DNA from: Streptomyces flavotricini
GTDB taxonomy: Bacteria; Actinomycetota; Actinomycetes; Streptomycetales; Streptomycetaceae
Length of the DNA stretch: 64,000 nucleotides
NCBI RefSeq assembly: GCF_020639365.1
Contig: NZ_JAINUL010000001.1
Location: forward strand, 7,166,211 to 7,230,210
Reading direction: 5' to 3'
In this document: positions 59,272 to 64,000 of the stretch, piece by piece
Position numbering within the stretch: the first letter of the stretch is position 1
Layout of the letters: each line of letters starts with the position of its first letter
Program-made: the position numbers and the translations under genes
The notes under the pieces: model-generated
The model's database searches: none
Told to the model about the DNA's origin: nothing
The model's input: only the letters and a program-made list of their open reading frames with translations

Positions 59272-59457
59272 ATGTGCTCCCACCAGCCCCCCTGCCCGTC
59301 CGCCGACAGCGCCGATCACGACGCCGCCCGCACCGTGGCCTTCCGTCCCGAACAGGGCTGGAGCCTGCTCTGCAACGGTCTGGTGGTCTTCGACGACACC
59401 GGTGAGCTGCTCCCCGACGGCCGCGCGGTGGAACCCCGCCGCCCGGCCCTGGTCTGA
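59272..59457 (+). CDS. DUF5999 family protein
   Basis: The 61-residue protein MCSHQPPCPSADSADHDAAR continues FRPEQGWSLLCNGLVVFDDT and ends PRRPALV, matching a small family common in streptomycetes. The two N-terminal Cys and His could bind metal. GAGGAGGTGC precedes the ATG. It is often expressed strongly, but its role is unknown. Confidence 0.85.
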   Translation: MCSHQPPCPSADSADHDAARTVAFRPEQGWSLLCNGLVVFDDTGELLPDGRAVEPRRPALV

Positions 59458-59470
59458 GCTAGGAGGCAGC

Positions 59471-59563
59471 ATGCGCCAGCAGCTGATCCGCAAGCCCGTC
59501 CCCAAGCCCGCACCACGAGACCTGGACCTGCGCACACCGTCGGGCAGACCCCTCCCGTACTGA
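59471..59563 (+). CDS. Candidate 30-residue peptide gene
   Basis: The ATG at 59471 has an ideal ribosome site, AGGAGG at 59461-59466, and begins 13 nt after the DUF5999 stop. The product (MRQQLIRKPVPKPAPRDLDL) is basic and Pro-rich and ends SGRPLPY. No family is known to me. The translation signal is the main evidence. Confidence 0.5.
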   Translation: MRQQLIRKPVPKPAPRDLDLRTPSGRPLPY

Positions 59564-59587
59564 CGGGAGCCCCGACGTTAAGCGGCC

Positions 59588-59612
59588 CCACCGGCTGGAG
59601 TTCAGCCGGTGG
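59588..59612. terminator. Bidirectional terminator
   Basis: CCACCGGCTG (59588-59597) pairs with CAGCCGGTGG (59603-59612) across a 5-nt loop. It includes the stop codon of the leftward NTPase gene and lies 25 nt after the rightward peptide gene. Confidence 0.7.
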
Positions 59613-61704
59613 ACGCCGCGGTTCCGCCCAGGAACGCGGCCTCGTAGGCCTCGTCCCCGATCGCCGCGCGGGCCTGCCGCTCGCCCCGGTCCCGCAAGGC
59701 CGTCAGCGAGGGTGAGCCCATCTGCGGCCGGCCGACCGTGCGCCACCAGGCGTGCCCGGTGCCCAGCAGCCGCGCCGCGAGTTCCCCGTCGCCCAGCGCC
59801 GCCACCGCCGCCGCGAGCACGTCCAGACCGAGCGCGATGCCGAACCGGTCGCCGAGCAGCCGCTTCCCGGAGAGCATCGCCCGTACGTGGCGCGCCGCCT
59901 CCCCGTGGTGGCCGAGCCCGAGCGCGGCGACCGCCAGGATGTAGTCCGCGTACGCCCGCAGCCAGCGCTCGCCCAGCTCCGCGCAGGCCTCGCGAAGCCC
60001 CCGGGCCTCCTCGGCGGCCTCCTCGAAGCGCTCCAGGTCGCACAGGGCGTAGCCGGTGGCCAGCCGGCACAGCAGCCAGCCGGGGCCGCTGGTCCGGCCG
60101 CCGTGGGCGGCCCGAGCCCGGGGGCCGGCGAGCTCCAGGGCCCGTACGGGATCCCCGGGCATCAGTACCGAGACCCCGTGCAGGTAAGCGGCGCGCAGCT
60201 CCGGCTCGGGGTCCGCCAGCCGGGCCGCCGCGCGGGTGCACTCGGCGCCCAGCTCCAGGGCCGCGTCCATGTCCCCCTGGAGCAGGGTGGTCAGTCCGAG
60301 GGCCCACAGGGCCTGGGTGTACGCGGCGCCCGTCCCCGGGGCCGTCCGCAGGGCCCGTTCCAGGAAGCCCCGGCCCTCGTGGACGTGTCCGCACGAGAAC
60401 CAGAAGAACCACAGGGCGCCGGCCATCTCCAGCGCGGCCGCCGGGTCAGCTCCGAGGAGGTGCTCCAGCGCCGTTCGCAACTGGGCGTGCTCGGCGGTGA
60501 TCCTGCGGTACCAGTCCACCTGCTCCGGAGTCATCCAGCCCCGGTCGGCGGCCTGGCAGAGCGCCGCGTACCAGTGGGCGTGCCGGTCGGCCACGGTCTG
60601 CACCTCGCCGAGCTCGGTCAGCCAGTCGTGGCCGTACTCGCGGATGGTGTCCAGCATCCGGTAGCGGGCGCCCGCCCCCCGCTCCAGGGTGCGCCGTACG
60701 ACGGACTTCGCGACCAGGCCCGCGAGCACCCGCTCCACCCGGGAGGCGGGCAGCGGGCCGCCCGAGCACACCGCCCGGGCGGCGGCGATGTCGAAGTCCC
60801 CGGTGAAGACGGACAGTCGGGCCCACAGCAGCCGTTCCACCGGCTCGCACAGCTCGTGGCTCCAGCCGATCGCGGTCCGCATCGTCCGGTGCCGGGGCTG
60901 GAGGCCGGGCCCGCTGTCGGACAGCACGGCGAAGCGGGTGCCGAGCCGCTGGGCCACCTGCTCCAGGGTCCACAGCCGCATCCGGGCGCCGGCGAGTTCC
61001 AGGGCCAGCGGGATGCCGTCGAGGCGGCGGCACACCTCGGCCGCGAGCCGCGCCCGTCCGGGGTCGTCGAAGGCCGCCGCGGCCTCGGGGGTCGCGGTCA
61101 AGGCCCGGGCGCGGAACAGGGCGAGGGCGTCGCTGTCGGGGCCCCCGCAGGGCAGCGGGCAGACCTCGACGACCTTCTCGCAGGGGCTGTCGAGGGGCTC
61201 CCGGGAGGTGGCCAGCACCGTCAGGCCGGGGGCGGACTGGAGGAGTTCACCGACGAGGTGGCGGCACTCGGCCACCATGTGCTCGCAGGTGTCGAGGACG
61301 AGGAGCAGTTCCTTGTCCGCCATCCACGCGCACAGCTCCTCGTCGAGGGGACGGGCGGAGTGGTCGGCCAGGCCCACGGCGTGGGCGACGGTCATGGTGA
61401 GCAGGCCGGGATCGCGCAGCGGCGAGAGCTCCACCCACCAGACCCCGTCGGGCCGGGCCTGTTCGGGATCGCTGACGGCCCGCAGGGCGAGGCGGGACTT
61501 GCCGACGCCGCCCACCCCGGTCAGCGTGGTCAGCCTGCGGGATGCCAACATGCCGTGCAAGTCGACGAGTTCGCTCTCCCGCCCGATGAACCCCGCCGGG
61601 TCGGGCGGCAGGTTCCCCGGCGGGGCGCAGGGAGCCGGATCGGGATCGCCGTCGGCTGCCGCGGAATCCGGCCCTTTTCTGTTGGACGAGTACTCACCGA
61701 ACAC
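59602..61704 (-). CDS. AfsR/LuxR-like NTPase with TPR region, no DNA-binding domain
   Basis: This is 700 residues from GTG 61704. An NB-ARC/AAA-type ATPase (about 38-330) has Walker A LTGVGGVGKSRLALRAV, Walker B LLLVLDTCEHM, and RNBS-type TSREPLDSP and CRRLDGIPLALELAGAR. Residues 370-690 are Ala/Leu-rich helical repeats (TPR-like). Homologues usually end in a LuxR HTH or start with a SARP domain. Here neither is present, and the ORF ends in a normal stop inside a terminator. It may act by protein contacts. Confidence 0.83.
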   Translation of the reverse strand: MFGEYSSNRKGPDSAAADGDPDPAPCAPPGNLPPDPAGFIGRESELVDLHGMLASRRLTTLTGVGGVGKSRLALRAVSDPEQARPDGVWWVELSPLRDPGLLTMTVAHAVGLADHSARPLDEELCAWMADKELLLVLDTCEHMVAECRHLVGELLQSAPGLTVLATSREPLDSPCEKVVEVCPLPCGGPDSDALALFRARALTATPEAAAAFDDPGRARLAAEVCRRLDGIPLALELAGARMRLWTLEQVAQRLGTRFAVLSDSGPGLQPRHRTMRTAIGWSHELCEPVERLLWARLSVFTGDFDIAAARAVCSGGPLPASRVERVLAGLVAKSVVRRTLERGAGARYRMLDTIREYGHDWLTELGEVQTVADRHAHWYAALCQAADRGWMTPEQVDWYRRITAEHAQLRTALEHLLGADPAAALEMAGALWFFWFSCGHVHEGRGFLERALRTAPGTGAAYTQALWALGLTTLLQGDMDAALELGAECTRAAARLADPEPELRAAYLHGVSVLMPGDPVRALELAGPRARAAHGGRTSGPGWLLCRLATGYALCDLERFEEAAEEARGLREACAELGERWLRAYADYILAVAALGLGHHGEAARHVRAMLSGKRLLGDRFGIALGLDVLAAAVAALGDGELAARLLGTGHAWWRTVGRPQMGSPSLTALRDRGERQARAAIGDEAYEAAFLGGTAASTG

Positions 61705-61788
61705 GGTTGTATTGTGCGCGATCTTCTCGTCCGGACGTGCCGTTCCGTTCGGATTGCCGTCACGTTGACGGGAGTCCGGCCGCGCGTC

Positions 61789-62745
61789 TCATGCGGCGAG
61801 TACGATGCTCCGCTCCGTGGAGAAGGCCCCCCAGTTGCCGTCGGGCAGCCGGGCGCGCAGCTTGAGCGTCCACCGGGTGCCGGCCGGTTCGGTCACCGTG
61901 AGCCGGTGCTGTACCCCGGTGGCTCCGGACGCGGGCACGGCGCCGGCACCGAACTGGATGACGGTGACGGCCCGTCCGTTGACGTGGAGCTCGTACTCGG
62001 TGGTCGGGCGGCCCGTGTCGGGGGCGGTCCAGGTCAGTGTGACGGCGCCGGGAGAGGCGGTCGCGGTGAACTCGGCGGGCGCGGTGCCCGGGCCCTGACC
62101 TGCGGAGGGCGCGGTGGTCACGTCCACCGCCGGGCCGTCGGGGGAGGAGTTGTCCGCCCCGTCGCGGGCCCGGACGGTGAAGGTGTAACCGGTGCCCGGC
62201 TGGAGGCCGGTCAGGGTGGTGCCGGTCTCGCCGGGGCCGGCGGTGTGGATCCGGATGCCGCCCTGGTAGACGTCGTACGCGGTCACGCCGGTGTCGTCGG
62301 TCGCCGCGGACCAGGACAGCGTGGCGGACCGGGGGCCGTCCGCCCTGCCCGTGGTGCGGGCGGGGGCGGTGGGGGCCCGGCGGTCCTCTGCCTTGGCGGC
62401 CGGGGTGGTGGCCCCGGCGGAGGCGCTCGGGGCGGAGGTGTTCCCGGCGGCGTCGCGGGCCCGGACCGTGAAGGCGTAGCCGGTCTGCGGGCTGAGGCCG
62501 GTGATGTCCACCATCGTCTTGTCGGCCGGGAGTTCGCGCACCAGTCGGCCCGCCTGGAAGACCTGGTAGTTGGTCACCGCGTCGGCCGGGGCCGCCGCCT
62601 GCCACATCACGTGGACGGAGGTGGCGCTGCCGGCCTGCGCGGTGATCCCGGCGGGGGCCGCGGGGGGCGTGGTGTCGGCGGCGGTGCAGGCGGTGAGCCC
62701 GGCGGCGGCCAGGCAGAGGGAGAGCAGGGGGGCGGTGCGTCGCAC
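61789..62745 (-). CDS. Fibronectin type III domain lipoprotein
   Basis: The 318-residue protein starts at GTG 62745. The signal ends in lipobox AAAGLTACTAAD, so it is anchored at Cys20. Three FN3 repeats follow (about 28-112, 120-210, 220-318), each with the W...Y pattern (TSVHVMWQAAAP, LSPQTGYAFTVRARDAAGNT; ATLSWSAATDD, LQPGTGYTFTVRARDGADNS). The third is more diverged. No catalytic domain is present. It is probably a surface binding protein. Confidence 0.88.
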   Translation of the reverse strand: MRRTAPLLSLCLAAAGLTACTAADTTPPAAPAGITAQAGSATSVHVMWQAAAPADAVTNYQVFQAGRLVRELPADKTMVDITGLSPQTGYAFTVRARDAAGNTSAPSASAGATTPAAKAEDRRAPTAPARTTGRADGPRSATLSWSAATDDTGVTAYDVYQGGIRIHTAGPGETGTTLTGLQPGTGYTFTVRARDGADNSSPDGPAVDVTTAPSAGQGPGTAPAEFTATASPGAVTLTWTAPDTGRPTTEYELHVNGRAVTVIQFGAGAVPASGATGVQHRLTVTEPAGTRWTLKLRARLPDGNWGAFSTERSIVLAA

Positions 62746-62880
62746 GGGGGCCTTCCTCGGCTTCCGCTTCCTCGTAAAGGTCTAGACATATATGGCACGC
62801 CTGCGGGAGGCGCGGCAAGACCCGTGCGAGGCGGGCTCGCACCGCCGGTCGATGTGTCCGGGTTCGTGTTCTTCTGATCC

Positions 62881-63165
62881 CGACCGCGGGACCGTGGCCT
62901 TCGACGGCACCGCCGTGACGGGCTTCCGCCATCGGGCGCCGCGCTCCCTGCGCATCGGAGTCGGCGTCGTCTTCCAGCAGCCCCGCCTCTCGGCCGACCG
63001 ATGACCGCGATGCTGGACGCCTCCACCACTGCCGCCCTGGTGGGGGTGGTCGAGGAGTACCGCGCCGAGACCGGGGCCGGGCTCCTCGCGGTCGGCCACG
63101 ATCCGGTCCTGCTCGCCCGCTGGTGCGACCGTACGACCCACTGGGACGAGATCGTCAAGCACTGA
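62881..63165 (+). pseudogene. Eroded ABC transporter ATPase remnant
   Basis: One frame reads TVAFDGTAVTGFRHRAPRSL, RIGVGVVFQQPRLSADR (the Q-loop region of a peptide/nickel-type ATPase) and stops at 63004. Another frame from 63001 reads MLDASTTAALVGVVEEYRAE, TGAGLLAVGHDPVLLARWCD, the segment after Walker B including the H-loop. Walker A, the LSGGQ signature and Walker B core are missing. Two deletions and a frameshift must have destroyed the gene. Confidence 0.7.
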
Positions 63166-63265
63166 CCGCCGGTCACGGACGGTCAACACCCGTACGGCGG
63201 ACACGGGTTTCGCCCGGAGGCAACCCCTCCTGCGCCACGATGGGCGCCGCTCTCAGGAGGTATCG

Positions 63266-63460
63266 ATGGTGATTTCGCTCTCCGTGGTCGTGCTGCTCCT
63301 GGTCCTCGCGTGGATCTTCATGCGCAGCGGCGGACTCAAGTTCTCCCACGCCCTCGTCTGCGTGCTGCTCGGCTTCTACCTCGCGAGCAGCAGCATGGCG
63401 GCGACCATCCACGACGGTCTGACGGCCACGGCCGAGGTGGTCTCCGGCCTGCGCCCGTAA
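63266..63460 (+). CDS. Small membrane protein, 64 residues
   Basis: The ATG at 63266 is preceded by CAGGAGGTATCG, a strong ribosome site. The product (MVISLSVVVLLLVLAWIFMR) has a first membrane helix, a short GGLKFSH loop, and a second helix (ALVCVLLGFYLASSSMAATI), ending in a polar tail. Similar small proteins are widespread in streptomycetes. The function is unknown. Confidence 0.78.
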   Translation: MVISLSVVVLLLVLAWIFMRSGGLKFSHALVCVLLGFYLASSSMAATIHDGLTATAEVVSGLRP

Positions 63461-63612
63461 GCCCCCGGTCCCGGGCGAACTGATCGACTGTTGCGCCTTC
63501 ATGAATCATCCGGCTCCGCCATGGACTCCTCAGGCCGTGCGATCTAGCGTCTGGCGGCGGCGCGATGTCATACGCACTGTCAACAAAACTGAAGAGAACG
63601 GAGGAAGCCCGG

Positions 63613-64000
63613 ATGTTCCGAAGAGCGCTGAACTGCGCCGTGGTCCCCGCCCTCATCGTGTTCACCGCGATGTACGGGACCTCCCCGGCGCAGGCCGCGG
63701 AGATACCCCAGACCCCCGGTCACCGCCTGGTCAGCCACTACGACGGCGCCCCCGCGGCCGCCGTCCCGCTGCCCGGCGAGTCCCCGCCCCAGCACCCCTT
63801 CCTCGCGCCCAACGGCCGCAGCGGCATGCACTCCGACGCCGGGGGCAGCGCCACCTCCCCCTGGTCCGGGCCGCTCGGCAGGAACCCGCGGGTGAGCAGC
63901 GAGAAGATCGCCGCTCTGGGCGGCGAATGCGCCACCGCCACCTTCGACGCGGGCGGCCGGCTGGTCACGGTGTGCGGCACCTTCACCGGCTTCAAGGTCA
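63613..64000 (+). CDS. Secreted protein, truncated by the window end
   Basis: The ATG at 63613 follows GAGGAAGCCCGG. A Sec signal (MFRRALNCAVVPALIVFTAM, cleavage near SPAQAAE) is followed by a Pro/Ala-rich stretch and then GGECATATFDAGGRLVTVCG, with two Cys likely to form a disulfide. At least 129 residues are present and the frame is still open at 64000. No family is recognised from this part. Confidence 0.65.
   Translation, partial: MFRRALNCAVVPALIVFTAMYGTSPAQAAEIPQTPGHRLVSHYDGAPAAAVPLPGESPPQHPFLAPNGRSGMHSDAGGSATSPWSGPLGRNPRVSSEKIAALGGECATATFDAGGRLVTVCGTFTGFKV

Noticed and set aside
59752..62877. 1041-residue plus-strand open frame
   Set aside because: It is low-complexity, antisense to the NTPase and FN3 lipoprotein genes, and not protein-like.
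1..64000. CRISPR arrays, rRNA genes and complete insertion sequences
   Set aside because: I found no regularly spaced repeats, no rRNA-like sequence and no transposase gene in the window.

Overview
The window is very GC-rich, uses GTG and TTG starts freely, and carries gene families typical of streptomycetes: an XRE regulator (DUF5753) paired with DUF397, DUF5999, MurT/GatD, CBS-domain hemolysin-like proteins, and a secreted S33 peptidase. I read it as a Streptomyces (or close relative) chromosome interrupted by one integrated mobile element.

Left flank (1-14642): a DUF885 metallohydrolase cut by the window edge, an ACT-GNAT fusion protein, a Tat-exported PhoD-like phosphatase, an alpha/beta hydrolase, a GntR and a ROK regulator. 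A two-component system (LuxR-type regulator and histidine kinase) is divergent from an ABC ATPase/permease pair, with a perfect 24-bp palindrome between them. Then come a hypothetical gene, a Mug-type uracil-DNA glycosylase and purB.

Mobile element (about 14643-31110, 16.5 kb): it sits immediately 5' of the purB start codon. It is bounded by 18-bp imperfect direct repeats, with tandem TGTGAGA repeats inside each end, and its tyrosine integrase lies at the right end. The backbone looks like an actinomycete integrative and conjugative element (AICE). It has a divergent control region, a chain of tiny overlapping genes, a Spd-like membrane protein, an FtsK/TraB-like DNA translocase with clt-like repeats at its 3' end, Xis-like proteins and a zinc finger/TOPRIM/DUF3987 replication protein. 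It also encodes a 1093-residue phage tail tape-measure protein and a phage terminase-small-subunit-like protein, but no other virion genes. That combination of conjugation-type transfer with tape measure and TerS-like genes is the most unusual thing in the window.

Right flank (31111-64000): an SGNH hydrolase, a tandem pair of CBS/CNNM transporters, a GNAT acetyltransferase, a methyltransferase and a lipoprotein. Biotin biosynthesis follows (bioB-bioA-bioD divergent from bioF), then a DUF397/XRE/anti-sigma-type ATPase module and the urease operon ureABCFGD with a candidate GlnR box. After these are a secreted S33 peptidase, an acylglycerolphosphate acyltransferase, a CtaG-like assembly protein, pfkA, gatD-murT (lipid II amidation), peptide deformylase and a TetR/acyl-CoA dehydrogenase pair. 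The window ends with a DUF5999 protein, an AfsR/LuxR-like NTPase lacking its DNA-binding domain, a fibronectin-III lipoprotein, an eroded ABC-ATPase pseudogene, a small membrane protein and a truncated secreted protein.
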